From NCBI GenBank assembly GCA_037126765.1, contig JBBCBC010000024.1:22727554-22791553 (forward strand): 64,000 nt of DNA. The letters are read 5' to 3'. Of the stretch, positions 46,988 through 59,430 are shown one piece after another. The notes beneath the pieces are model-generated. The model searched no databases. It was not told the origin of the DNA and worked only from the letters and a program-made list of their open reading frames with translations. The stretch comes from Stenogyne calaminthoides. Its lineage: Eukaryota > Streptophyta > Magnoliopsida > Lamiales > Lamiaceae. Position 1 is the stretch's first letter; every line of letters begins with the position of its first letter. Both the position numbers and the translations under genes were made by a program.

Positions 46988-48841
46988 ATCGACTCTTGAA
47001 TAATTGCTTAATTGAATAATTTGTAATTTGGGTGTGCACAAATTATTTAATTTGGGGTATGACCCCATCGTGGATAATACATAATTATTATATATGTATC
47101 ATCTTATTTTGTTGCCACACGCCTTTTGTCTTCTTCATTGGGTTTGCGTCTCCTTCACCACTCGTTAAGGGTTTGGAACCCTCACGGGTGTCGCCGGCAG
47201 CGGCGGAGACAACGACACATCGCTCGAGGCTGCGGCTCACACTGCGCCTCGCAACGGTTGTGTATCATCGCGTCGACTGTGCTGATGGTGACGTCCTCGT
47301 CTCTTCGTCGCTAAGCTTCGCGTCGATTAAGATGACGCGGCGGCGATGCATGCTCGCGACACTCAATCGACGGTGCTCTATCGTTCTGGTTCTGCTTGCC
47401 TTTCTTTCGCGTTCGATTGGGCAAACGAGGGTTTCTCGATTTGAGTCGATTTCATCACGAACGACGGTGATTAAGCTTGTACCGTGGAAATCGGGGTCGA
47501 ATCGGACCTGATTCATGCTCATTGGAGCGTTTGCTCTGCGCGTAGCGTACGACGAGGAGGGCGAGTCGTCGCCGCCGCGCGCGGTGGAGACTCGCTGTTG
47601 TTTCGTCTTTGGTTTTGCTTGACGCATTGCTGCTTGGTTTCACGAACTCATCCCTTATTGTTCGAATACTGTTCGATGATGATTGAAACATATTTTGTCG
47701 AATCGTTAATGATTGAATGAGAGTTGGGATTTTTGTTTGAAAACTGGGTTAATACGAAATTGTTTGTTGACTGAATTTGATGATGTTGATAAACTATTTG
47801 GGTGATGAAAAGAGATTTGGATTGTTCGAAATTTTTTCAGATTGGATCTGAATCAATTGGGTGATGTTGTGGGAGGGCTGTCTTGCAAATTCGATTTGAG
47901 ACAGGCCCTCCCGTGCAATTTTGGAAATTGCACCTGAGCCCCTAACAACAAAATAATTAAAATCTAATTTTTAGAAATTAATAAGTGTTTAATTTCAAGA
48001 TTGGATTATGGTTAGACCAAATATTAATTAATTGGATTAATTATTGAAAGTTAATAATTTTAAAATTGAATTTAAAAATTAGATTTTAAAATTCGTTTTA
48101 AAAGAATTATTAAATCTCACTAAAACGTATTAGTTGGACTAATGACGGACTTAATTAATTGGATTAATTAAAGGTCAAAATATTAATAATGAGTTTAGTT
48201 ATTAAAACTTGATTTAAAATTGGATTTTAAAATTATGGTTTAAATTATTAAACGGGTTATTAATTCCCACTTGGTTAACGTGTTTTATATTCTGTAAATG
48301 CCTTTTACGTCCACATTATAATTGTTTGGGTAGGCGGCCGCCCAATATTTGTCGGACCGTATTATTGTTTGGGTAGACGGCGCCCATAGAAATGTTAGTC
48401 CGTCTAAATCATGTTTGGGTAGGCGGCGCGCCCAATAATTGCTCAAATGTGATGTAGATTAACATGTTCGATCTCGATTAAGCAATTAATGCCCCGCCTT
48501 AAAAATGATCCTCACTAAAATATGGTTTTTCATTAAATTGAAAAGATGTCTCCCATCAAAATTAAAAGTAAACCGGGGATTTCATTTGGTTATTTAAGGC
48601 CAAAGTCTTTTGCTCAGATCTACATTCAACGGGACTTTTATAGGGACACGTAGTCTCGCCGCTTGATGGTTGTAAACCAACTTAACTTTGTTTATTCAGC
48701 CAAAGCAGGGAAACGAAAGTTAAGGGACATCCAATTAAACTGGGTTTAATCAACTAGGAATTGCAAATTTTGCAATTGGTTTGGAGACCTACCAGTTATG
48801 CTATTGTGATACTCAGCCAAAGCAGGGATCATGATAGTAGT
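46988..48841 (+). other. Leader of A' unit 1
   Basis: Non-coding, with a GC-rich block at 47150-47600 and an AT-rich latter half. Open frames such as 47032-47511 lie in the GC-rich block, show no domain and are broken in the other copy. At 48325-48435 three repeats of TTGGGTAGGCGGCGCCCAA type are spaced ~45 bases apart. The leader ends GGGATCATGATAGTAG, like copia A at 4300-4313. Confidence 0.75.
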
Positions 48842-50346
48842 GTTGGGAAATTAGGGTGCCCGGATCTATTCGAGATGATTTTTAAATACATATTTAAATT
48901 AAACAAATAATTACTAACATGAATTAATCCTAAATCAATTCAACATAATAATTAAACAACATGCGTACACGTAATTCACGTAAATCCTAAACATGCGGAA
49001 CTAGGAGTTACGAGATTACATACCTCTTATAGAGACAACCGTTGAGACGATGGATCAACTCAAAGTACCTTCCCAAATATGTCCCAAAGTTCACGAACGT
49101 AACCCGGTGGGAGGATTCACACGAACGATTTTAACAAGAGAGAAAACCAAAAACTATTATGCTACCACCTTTGTGTATTTCTAATATTTCCAACACATGG
49201 AATTGCACTTGGGAATGAAAAATTCATCCCCTATATATAGGAGTGACGGGATCGAATTTTTAGGTCAAAAATATAAGAAAGAAAATCTTTTCTTGGTCTC
49301 CAAGAAATCTTGAATATATCTCCTATATTCTTTTCTCCTTAATTAAATTTTCCATAAAAATCTCTTCCCCTTTTTATCCTATTATTTTCGAAAATAACAA
49401 GATTAAAGGAGTCAAGATTTGACTTCTTGAATTTATGGGATTATTATGTATTCCTACAATAATTATCTCTTTCCATAAAATATCTACAAGAAAATCAAGA
49501 CAATCTTTCCTTCCTCTTATCCACATATTTTTCGAAAATATAAGCATGGAAATATAGCAAAATATTTTCTTCTCTCTTTCATTAATTGGACTTTATTTTG
49601 AGCTATTTGAGTAGGAGAATTAAGATTGGACCTTCAATGGACTATGAAGCTCTAATATTGGGTCAAATATTATTCAAGTCCATTAATATTAATTTACTCC
49701 ACTATAATATTAATATTGAACTATCCATCTTAACCCATATTACGATTTCACATATAATATGGCTCCAGGTCATTATTTCCTGCGTTTAAGATTATATTAG
49801 TTCATTAATTAATTAAGCCACTGAACAAGCTTTATATTAATTAATATCTTTGTCCTTGGAGTAAAGACAACTCAACATTATTATCCATACCGGAAATAAA
49901 TTTCCACTTGCAAGATTTGGTATGATAGAGGTTATGAGGACAATCTAGGTCACGGTTGAAGTGTGAGACCCATATTGACTTGTCTTGACCAAGGGATCAC
50001 ACTAGCGCATTTAGGTGCATTGAATGAGGACCTACAGGAGGGCAAATTCTTTGGTACTGAATATACAAGAATTAGACCTCAGTGGTGCGTTATTTCTTAA
50101 TCTCCGTCCCTTAAATAGGATCGTGTGAAATTAATAACTATTTCTTTGACTTATGATGGGAAGAGAGTCAATGCGATTCGATACCTTATATCTTGGGCAA
50201 TATTATTAATTACATGACGATTGCTGACATTTAATACGGAGAATCACGTGCAAGTACGTCTTGCTTGATTTGTCCCCTTGGTGGGCTCAGAACCTTTATC
50301 ATACCAAATCTTGCAAGTGGAAATTTATTTCCGGTATGGATAATAA
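48842..50346 (-). repeat. Rearranged B-like LTR piece inside A' unit 1
   Basis: 48842-49925 reads as the reverse complement of a B-type LTR from its CCCAACA end (TGTTGGGAAATTAG here) to the CCGGTATGGATAATAATG block. From about 49926 to 50346 the sequence turns around and reads forward through GACTTGTCTTGACC, GACCTACAGGAGG and CGTTATTTCTTAATC to the same CCGGTATGGATAATAATG block. The segment containing AATCTTGCAAGTGGAAA thus occurs in both orientations (49869-49922 and 50301-50350). The first ~250 bases of the B LTR are missing. The piece is only moderately similar to copia B, so it comes from a relative. Confidence 0.75.
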
Positions 50347-51952
50347 TGTTGAGAGACAATCTATTGTAAGGACAATCTATTGTAAGGACATAATATTTGA
50401 TGATATTCAGTTTGATTTAATATTATAGTTCATTTAATATTAATGTATGGTAATACACTTGTTTGAATATTATGTTTGATTGTTTGCATTTATTTATACA
50501 AGTGTTCCCATGAGTCATTGCTGTCATTGAGGTTGTGAGAACTCAGATGACTTAAACATGACTCTCAAATAGCCCCGATCAAGGATCATCAAGAATGGGA
50601 TATTGATGATGTAATGGAGATTGGTGTGCGATCTGCAACATACTCTTAGAGAGTGTAGTAAGATCTCACTTACTACGAGATACTAGGTATCTCATGAAGG
50701 ATGCACAAATACCTTAGAGGGTATTGGTATACCCATCCGAAAAATTGTTTGATGTAGTTCTTCTATATGTGTCTACGGGTGTCTCGGTTAGTGGGAGCGA
50801 TGCGATACTCCTTTGACTTGAGGTCAATACGCACGACATGTGTGGGATGATGAACTTTGACCATGGCCGACGCTTGCACCCTTCCATGGGTAGATATGAC
50901 TTGGATTGAGTTCATCACGAAGTGCATATGCGTGGTAGTTGAGCCAAGAATATGATTCATTCCTCAAAGTGGATTTAGAGAGAATATTCATCTTCTCATC
51001 ATAATTGGATCAAAGTCATCGGCTGATGCACGTCAACTTATACTTTGTGGCTAAGTGTGACATACATGATCAATTAGTGATTAGAGATAAATTGATTAAG
51101 TTATTTGAATAGACACTTCATCATGTTCAAGACTAATCGAGTATTCGCGAATAAAAGAAGGAAATCGTAATAGCCCATGTTTCAGTTACAGGTAGTTGCA
51201 CGTTTCTCGCAATGTACCTCATATATTGAGAATGTCTGATTTATTGTCCAGGGTTCAATTAAGACCGTTAGTTTGGCTAATCGCTCGATATATGAGGGCC
51301 TATGGGTCACACAACAAGTAGTTCCCCTTTGCAGATTATAGTTGGTTGATTAAATGTTAAATTGAATTTAATATTTAATTTATGGAGAATTAATTAATAA
51401 GAGATTAATTTGGAATTAATTATTATTAATGTTTAATTAAATTGGATTTAATTAAATAGGATTCCCAATAATAATATATGGAATATTATTATAGGATTTA
51501 ATATATATGGAATCAAATCCGTAGAGATTTGATATACATGGGAATTAAATCCGTAGAGATTTTATATGGGGAAATAAATCGTAGAGATTTATTTAAATAA
51601 AGATTAGAGATTTTATTTCCCAATCAGGCTAGCTTAAGATTTAAGCTGGGCCTCCCTTTATATACAAGCTCTTGGGAATTCACAAACAATGTTAATTCAT
51701 AATTTCTCCATAAGATCTAGAGTTATAATTTTTCTAGCAAATTCATCTCGGGATTCAACACTGGCAGATCTGTGCAAGTTCGTGGTTGGGGATTACGTGC
51801 ACACCATAGTAGAGAAAACGGTATACGAATTACTGTAAGAATTCTGTTTACGTTTACTCGTATTTAATTATGCAATGAATTGTTCGTTGTTGGTGAACTG
51901 TTTATTTCCGCTGCGCATGTATTATGTGTTTACGTGCCTTTAAAATCCAACA
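50347..51952 (+). repeat. LTR 2 of A' array
   Basis: Starts TGTTGAGAGACAATC, lacking the usual AGTGTTAGTGTCC after TGTT, and has a duplicated GACAATCTATTGTAAG. Ends ATCCAACA. PBS TGGTATCAGAGC follows at 51954-51965. Confidence 0.88.
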
Positions 51953-51965
51953 GTGGTATCAGAGC

Positions 51966-53820
51966 ATCAGACTCTTGAATAATTGCTTAATTGAATAATT
52001 TGTAATTTGGGTGTGCACAAATTATTTAATTTGGGGTATGACCCCATCGTGGATAATACATAATTATTATATATGTATCATCTTATTTTGTTGCCACACG
52101 CCTTTTGTCTTCTTCATTGGGTTTGCGTCTCCTTCACCACTCGTTAAGGGTTTGGAACCCTCACGGGTGTCGCCGGCAGCGGCGGAGACAACGACACATC
52201 GCTCGAGGCTGCGGCTCACACTGCGCCTCGCAACGGTTGTGTATCATCGCGTCGACTGTGCTGATGGTGACGTCCTCGTCTCTTCGTCGCTAAGCTTCGC
52301 GTCGATTAAGATGACGCGGCGGCGATGCATGCTCGCGACACTCAATCGACGGTGCTCTATCGTTCTGGTTCTGCTTGCCTTTCTTTCGCGTTCGATTGGG
52401 CAAACGAGGGTTTCTCGATTTGAGTCGATTTCATCACGAACGACGGTGATTAAGCTTGTACCGTGGAAATTGGGGTTGAACCGGACCTCATTCATGCTCA
52501 TCGGCGCGTTTGCTCTGCGCGTAGCGTACGACGAGGAGGGCGAGTCGTCGCCGCCGCGCGCGGTGGAGACTCGTTGTTGTTTCGTCTTTGGTTTTGCTTG
52601 ATGCATTGCTGCTTGGTTTCACGAACTCGTCCCTTATTGTTCGAATACTGTTCGATGATGATTGAAACATATTTTGTCGAATCGTTGATGATTGAATGAG
52701 AGTTGGGATTTTTTGTTTGAAAACTGGGTTAATACGAAATTGTTTGTTGACTGAATTTGATGATGTTGATAAACTGTTTGGGTGATGAAAAGGGATTTGG
52801 ATTGTTCAAATTTTTTCAGATTGGATCTGAATCAAATGGGTGATGATGTGGGAGGGTTGTCTTGCAAATTCGATTTGAGACAGGCCCTCCCGTGCAATTT
52901 TGGAAATTGCACCTGAGCCCCTAACAACAAAATAATTAAAATCTAATTTTTAGAAATTAATAAGTGTTTAATTTCAAGATTGGATTATGGTTAGACCAAA
53001 TATTAATTAATTGGATTAATTATTGAAAGTTAATAATTTTAAAATTGAATTTAAAATTAGATTTTAAAATTCGTTTTAAAAGAATTATTAAATCTCACTA
53101 AAACGTATTAGTTGGACTAATGACGGACTTAATTAATTGGATTAATTAAAGGTCAAAATATTAATAATGAGTTTAGTTATTAAAACTTGATTTAAAATTG
53201 GATTTTAAAATTATGGTTTAAATTATTAAACGGGTTATTAATTCCCACTTGGTTAACGTGTTTTATATTCTGTAAATGCCTTTTACGTCCACATTATAAT
53301 TGTTTGGGTAGGCGGCGCCCAATATTTGTCGGACCGTATTATTGTTTGGGTAGACGGCGCCCATAGAAATGTTAGTCCGTCTAAATCATGTTTGGGTAGG
53401 CGGCGCCCAATAATTGCTCAAATGTGATGTAGATTAACATGTTCGATCTCGATTAAGCAATTAATGCCCCGCCTTAAAAATGATCCTCACTAAAATATGG
53501 TTTTTCATTAAATTGAAAAGATGTCTCCCATCAAAATTAAAAGTAAACCGGGGATTTCATTTGGTTATTTAAGGCCAAAGTCTTTTGCTCAGATCTACAT
53601 TCAACGGGACTTTTATAGGGACACGTAGTCTCGCCGCTTGATGGTTGTAAACCAACTTAACTTTGTTTATTCAGCCAAAGCAGGGAAACGAAAGTTAAGG
53701 GACATCCAATTAAACTGGGTTTAATCAACTAGGAATTGCAAATTTTGCAATTGGTTTGGAGACCTACCAGTTATGCTATTGTGATACTCAGCCAAAGCAG
53801 GGATCATGATAGTAGTGTTG
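51966..53820 (+). other. Leader of A' unit 2
   Basis: Near-identical to 46988-48841. The three TTGGGTAGGCGGCGCCCAA-type repeats lie at 53304-53322, 53346-53363 and 53392-53410. Single-base changes fuse or break the spurious open frames of unit 1, showing they are not under coding constraint. Confidence 0.75.
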
Positions 53821-55321
53821 GGAAATTAGGGTGCCCGGATCTATTCGAGATGATTTTTAAATACATATTTAAATTAAACAAATAATTACTAACATGAATT
53901 AATCCTAAATCAATTCAACATAATAATTAAACAACATGCGTACACGTAATTCACGTAAATCCTAAACATGCGGAACTAGGAGTTACGAGATTACATACCT
54001 CTTATAGAGACAACCGTTGAGACGATGGATCAACTCAAAGTACCTTCCCAAATATGTCCCAAAGTTCACGAACGTAACCCGGTGGGAGGATTCACACGAA
54101 CGATTTTAACAAGGAGAGAAAACCAAAAAATATTATGCTACCACCTTTGTGTATTTCTAATATTTCCAACACATTGGATTATGACAGGAATGAAAAATTC
54201 ATCCCCTATATATAGGAGTGACGGGATCGAATTTTTAGGTCAAAAATATAAGAAAGAAAATCTTTTCTTGGTCTCCAAGAAATCTTGAATATATCTCCTA
54301 TATTCTTTTCTCCTTAATTAAATTTTCCATAAAAATCTCTTCCCCTTTTTATCCTATTATTTTCGAAAATAACAAGATTAAAGGAGTCAAGATTTGACTT
54401 CTTGAATTTATGGGATTATTATGTATTCCTACAATAATTATCTCTTTCCATAAAATATCTACAAGAAAATCAAGACAATCTTTCCTTCCTCTTATCCACA
54501 TATTTTTCGAAAATATAAGCATGGAAATATAGCAAAATATTTTCTTCTCTCTTTCATTAATTGGACTTTATTTTGAGCTATTTGAGTAGGAGAATTAAGA
54601 TTGGACCTTCAATGGACTATGAAGCTCTAATATTGGGTCAAATATTATTCAAGTCCATTAATATTAATTTACTCCACTATAATATTAATATTGAACTATC
54701 CATCTTAACCCATATTACGATTTCACATATAATATGGCTCCAGGTCATTATTTCCTGCGTTTAAGATTATATTAGTTCATTAATTAATTAAGCCACTGAA
54801 CAAGCTTTATATTAATTAATATCTTTGTCCTTGGAGTAAAGACAACTCAACATTATTATCCATACCGGAAATAAATTTCCACTTGCAAGATTTGGTATGA
54901 TAGAGGTTATGAGGACAATCTAGGTCACGGTTGAAGTGTGAGACCCATATTGACTTGTCTTGACCAAGGGATCACACTAGCGCATTTAGGTGCATTGAAT
55001 GAGGACCTACAGGAGGGCAAATTCTTTGGTACTGAATATACAAGAATTAGACCTCAGTGGTGCGTTATTTCTTAATCTCCGTCCCTTAAATAGGATCGTG
55101 TGAAATTAATAACTATTTCTTTGACTTATGATGGGAAGAGAGTCAATGCGATTCGATACCTTATATCTTGGGCAATATTATTAATTACATGACGATTGCT
55201 GACATTTAATACGGAGAATCACGTGCAAGTACGTCTTGCTTGATTTGTCCCCTTGGTGGGCTCAGAACCTTTATCATACCAAATCTTGCAAGTGGAAATT
55301 TATTTCCGGTATGGATAATAA
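53817..55321 (-). repeat. Rearranged B-like LTR piece inside A' unit 2
   Basis: Same structure and turn-around point as 48842-50346, so the rearrangement predates the tandem duplication. Differs by a short change near 54173-54187. Confidence 0.75.
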
Positions 55322-56391
55322 TGTTGAGAGACAATCTATTGTAAGGACAATCTATTGTAAGGACATAATATTTGATGATATTCAGTTTGATTTAATATTA
55401 TAGTTCATTTAATATTAATGTATGGTAATACACTTGTTTGAATATTATGTTTGATTGTTTGCATTTATTTATACAAGTGTTCCCATGAGTCATTGCTGTC
55501 ATTGAGGTTGTGAGAACTCAGATGACTTAAACATGACTCTCAAATAGCCCCCCGATCAAGGATCATCAAGAATGGGATATTGATGATGCAATGGAGATTG
55601 GTGTGCGATCTGCAACATACTCTTAGAGAGTGTAGTAAGATCTCACTTACTACGAGATACTAGGTATCTCATGAAGGATGCACAAATACCTTAGAGGGTA
55701 TTGGTATACCCATCCGAAAAATTGTTTGATGTAGTTCTTCTATATGTGTCTACGGGTGTCTCGGTTAGTGGGAGCGATGCGATACTCCTTTGACTTGAGG
55801 TCAATACGCACGACATGTGTGGGATGATGAACTTTGACCATGGCCGACGCTTGCACCCTTCCATGGGTAGATATGACTTGGATTGAGTTCATCACGAAGT
55901 GCATATGCGTGGTAGTTGAGCCAAGAATATGATTCATTCCTCAAAGTGGATTTAGAGAGAATATTCATCTTCTCATCATAATTGGATCAAAGTCATCGGC
56001 TGATGCACGTCAACTTATACTTTGTGGCTAAGTGTGACATACATGATCAATTAGTGATTAGAGATAAATTGATTAAGTTATTTGAATAGACACTTCATCA
56101 TGTTTAAGACTAATCGAGTATTCACGAATGAAAGGAGGAAATCGTAATAGCCCATGTTTTTGATTCTGGTAGTTTGCGTTTCTCGCAACGTACCTCATAT
56201 ATTGAGAATGTCTGATTTACTATCTAGGGTTCAATTAAGACCGTTAGTTTGACTAATCGCTCGATATATGAGGGCCTATGGATCACACAAGTAGTTCCCT
56301 TTTGCAGATTATAGTTGATTGATTAAATGGTAAATTGGATTTAATATTTTATTTATGGAGAATTAATTAATAATAAATTAATTTGGAATTA

Positions 56392-56393
<2 letters not shown>
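55322..56393 (+). repeat. LTR 3 of A' array, truncated
   Basis: Matches LTR 2 from the TGTTGAGAGACAATC start. From about 56100 it diverges toward the copia A type (for example ACGAATGAAAGGAGG). Breaks off at 56393 after TTTGGAATTAAT, where an AT run begins. Confidence 0.85.
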
Positions 56394-56399
<6 letters not shown>

Positions 56400-56424
<25 letters not shown>

Positions 56425-56425
56425 G
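56400..56425. repeat. (AT)n microsatellite
   Basis: AT dinucleotide run at the truncation point of LTR 3. Confidence 0.85.
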
Positions 56426-56429
56426 AAAG

Positions 56430-57560
56430 TCTTGAGTGAGATTGTTCTTATGTATGAAATAGATCTCCACTTTATTATTTAAACCCAAATTTACATATAA
56501 ACATAAATATGGTAGGATCATAACTTCATAAGTCCACAGATCATATTATAAAAATGTAATTGAAACTCGTCTCATTCATGAGACCATTTCATATAAGTTT
56601 TTCATCTATATTGTAATAGATAATATCAAATTTAAAGTTAAAATAATTAAGTATTTTAGGAAAAAAAAAATTATATTGGTACTATCTAGGGAAATTTATA
56701 TTAAATATAACATGCATCCCACAAAGATGGTCCCCTTCATTTTTCACACAGATCAATAAAATAATATTTATTGTGATTGTAATTCTTAATTTGTCATTAA
56801 AATTATCATATACCTTTATTTATTTAATACGAAAACAACAATATTTTATTCAATGTACGTTAAATATGCGTCTTTTAACTAATTTACAAACTTCTAATAA
56901 ATAATGGACTATAATTTGGGACAAATTAATAAAGAAAAAGAGGATTATCTTTGTGGGATGAAGGGAGTAAAAGTCAATTACCTAGAACAAAATTTTGAAT
57001 TTTAGAGTATATTATCAAATTGCATTTCAAATATTATAGATCTTCTTAATTTAATTTTGGGTGATAGTGCACTAGTTGCAATGTGAAACTAATACATTAC
57101 TAGTATTATCATTGATAAAAATTAATACAGATTTAATAATACATTTTAATAAAATAATTAATATCATTTAAAATACACTTGAGTTGCATAACTGATATTG
57201 TTCAATAATAATATATCTATATTGAGGAAGTATTGTGTAAATGATCTTATGTATGAAACATATCTCCGTTTTAGTATTAAAATTCAACTTTATTTAAATA
57301 TATGATTCTGGTAGGGTCATAACTCTACGAGTTATATAATATATATGAGATAGATATATGATAGAAACTTATCTCTTGTAAGAGAACGTCTCATACAATT
57401 TTTCGTCATCTATATAATAATTGATACTATATAATTTGGAAGTTATAATAATTAAGTATTTAAGGAAAAAAGAATTTATGGTGGTACTATTATGGAAATT
57501 TCCAATAAAATACTCCCTCCATTCCACAAAATGATCACTTTTCATTTACCACACGGACAA
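56430..57560 (+). repeat. Dispersed repeat D, nearly full copy followed by a second copy
   Basis: The first copy has the GGATCATAACTTCATAAGTC, GAGACCATTTCATATAAG, TTTAGGAAAAAAAAAATTAT and GGGAAATTTATATTAAATAT blocks, the MITE, then TTTTGGGTGATAGTGCACTA and TAAAATAATTAATATCATTT. The second starts near 57230 and ends at a truncated Stowaway head (ACTCCCTCCATTCCACAAAA at 57511). Confidence 0.65.
56708..56967. mobile_element. Stowaway-like MITE inside repeat D
   Basis: Starts ACATGCATCCCACAAAGATG and ends ATCTTTGTGGGATGAAGGGA (G follows), with TA after it. Inner termini match each other well and match the MITEs at 35809 and 44573, all at the same place in repeat D. Confidence 0.75.
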
Positions 57561-57840
57561 AAAAAATATTATTTATTGTGCTTGAAATTCTTCATTAATC
57601 TATAAAGTTAGAGTAGTGTGCTCTATCAGAATAATGATTCTAAGTAAATTAAGTTGGTATATTTATACTATTATAAAAAGTGGCTTGCCCCCAAAGTTAA
57701 ATAGTATAAGGTGTTTTACTAAAAGTTAATAACAAAAACAAATTTATTTATGAATTAATTTGTTTTTATTTATTTATTGTGGAACTGAGTATATGGATTA
57801 ATTTTCACGGGAGCACCCCAAGTGTCACTCCATATAATCA

Positions 57841-57906
<66 letters not shown>

Positions 57907-57968
57907 TGAAATAAAATTTAATTAGATACTATAAAATTCAAAATTATATTCTAGTTAATTTTCTTTTA
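57561..57968. other. Intergenic with long (AT)n run
   Basis: No gene. An AT run occupies about 57849-57901. Confidence 0.7.
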
Positions 57969-58125
57969 CTCCCTCCATCCCATAATAATAGTACCCATTT
58001 TATTTTTGGTTTGTCCAATATTGTAGTCCATTTTTTTGTTAAATGTATGTAACTATTTAAAACACTCATATTTAATATACATTCAGGTTAAACGTTGAAG
58101 TATTATTTTTTGTATTCAATGAATA
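57969..58125. mobile_element. Truncated Stowaway-like MITE, left end
   Basis: TA followed by CTCCCTCCATCCCATAATAA. No matching right terminus was found before the SINE-like sequences, so it is cut. Confidence 0.5.
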
Positions 58126-58129
58126 AGGA

Positions 58130-58203
58130 TTTCTTTTATCGAGCAAATAGTGACTCGAACTTGAACCCGTGATCTCATGGCATAGATAGTGGTGCTCTAA
58201 CCG
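58130..58203 (-). mobile_element. tRNA-derived SINE head, fragment
   Basis: On the minus strand GGTTAGAGCACC (58191-58202) resembles an A-box/D-arm and GGGTTCAAGTTCGAGTCA (58151-58168) a B-box/T-arm, ~24 bases apart. It is too short and lacks an acceptor stem, so it is not a working tRNA gene. Confidence 0.5.
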
Positions 58204-58214
58204 GTATATATATC

Positions 58215-58428
58215 TATATATTGATAACTCGGTATTCAGTCCAAGGATTGACTAATTCGTGGGATCAGAACCACCGTCCACTAGTGGGGCCCCACTTCAA
58301 GACAGAGCTAAACTCTGTATGGACTGAGTCATCTCAAGGATTGATCGCACCTAAGAGAGTTCGAACCTGAGACCTAAATAGGAGCACACTCCTAAGTCCC
58401 AAACTTACACCACTAGACCAATCCATTA
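58215..58428 (-). mobile_element. SINE, tRNA-derived
   Basis: Minus strand: GGATTGGTCTAGTGGTGTAA (A-box region) near 58424, B-box-like AGGTTCGAACTCT at 58356-58368, then ~140 bases of unrelated body and an AT-rich tail. The order and spacing fit a plant Pol III-driven SINE. The target duplication was not resolved. Confidence 0.6.
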
Positions 58429-58429
58429 G

Positions 58430-59060
58430 GGTCATAAGTTCATAGATCATAATAAATATGCATGAAAATCCATCTCATGTATAACACTGTCTCATATAAT
58501 TTTTTGTCATTTATATTGTAATAGATATTATCAAAATTTAAAGTTGTGATGATTAAGTATTTTAGGAAAAAATAATTCAAAGTGGTAGTATTTAGGGAAA
58601 TTATATTAAAATATTCCAACCATTCCAGAAAGATAGCTCCTTTTCATTTTTCACATCGAGTGATAAAATCTCTTATTATCCAAAGATGAACCACCCTCGT
58701 TCATATGATAACTTTATTTCAAATCTCTTAATTTTTGTAATAAGTTATTTATGATATTATTATTAATTTTAATTTTGTAATCTCAATCCTTTATTATTTA
58801 ATTTATTTATTGAGGAAGTCTTGTGACTGTCTAGCCGTTGACACTTATTTTTACTTTAGTATTTAAAATCAACTTTACTCAAAACCATGATTTTAGTAGA
58901 TTTATAAGTACACAAATCATATAATATGTATGATGCGAAATTAGTCTCATGTACGAGACATTCTCCTATAAATTTTTGCCATTTATATTATAATAGATAT
59001 CAAATTTGACAGTTATGACGATTAAGTTTTTTTCTTATGAGAGAATAATTTATAGTGTTA
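58430..59060 (+). repeat. Dispersed repeat D, two partial copies
   Basis: 58430-58640 runs from GGGTCATAAGTTCATAGATC to TTTAGGGAAATTATATTAAA and a decayed MITE head at 58612. 58810-59050 repeats the AGTAGATTTATAAGTACACA and GAGACATTCTCCTATAAA blocks. Between them (58680-58800) nothing recognised. Confidence 0.55.
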
Positions 59061-59328
59061 CTCCCTCCGTCCCAATTTTAATTGGACATTTCCTTAAATA
59101 GAAATACTTACTTTAACTCACAGTTTTCAAACACACACTTATTTATAACATGTCACTCACTCATACCCTGAACAATTTATCACATTTAATAAATATTATT
59201 TCACTCTTCAATAAAGTTGAATTTCTAATACTAACCTCAACACTTTATCACCTATCATACTAATAAACAACTATTTCTTAAACTCCGAGCACACAGTATA
59301 TATCTAATTAAGATTGAGACGGGGGGAG
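59061..59328. mobile_element. Stowaway MITE
   Basis: 268 bp, CTCCCTCCGTCCCAATTTTA to TAATTAAGATTGAGACGGGG (GGAG follows), flanked by TA (59059-59060, 59329-59330). A different subfamily from the ones inside repeat D, though next to it. Confidence 0.88.
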
Positions 59329-59430
59329 TACTATTTAGGTAGATTTATAATAAAATATAAAAGTCAATTAATTAGAATAGAATATTGAAATTTGGAATAT
59401 CTTGTTAAATTGTATTTCAAATGACTATTA

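Larger units (their letters stand above)
45372..56393 (+). mobile_element. Pol-less copia A' in tandem LTR-int-LTR-int-LTR array
   Basis: LTRs start at 45372, 50347 and 55322. Two internal regions between them carry a long leader and a rearranged piece of a B-like LTR but no gag or pol. Units 2 and 3 repeat at a period of about 4975 bp with very few differences. LTR and leader are of the same family as copia A at 1038-8384, so A' is its deletion derivative. The third LTR is cut off at an AT run near 56393; no right-hand target duplication to match AGTAA (45367-45371) was found. Confidence 0.85.

Noticed and set aside
47032..47720. 159-residue frame, extended to 196 residues in the copy at 52011
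   Set aside because: The DNA copies are near-identical and a single substitution changes the stop, so apparent conservation comes from the tandem duplication. It sits in a retroelement leader.
58151..58202. Possible tRNA gene
   Set aside because: A-box and B-box words are present but no acceptor stem or anticodon arm could be formed; better explained as a SINE head.
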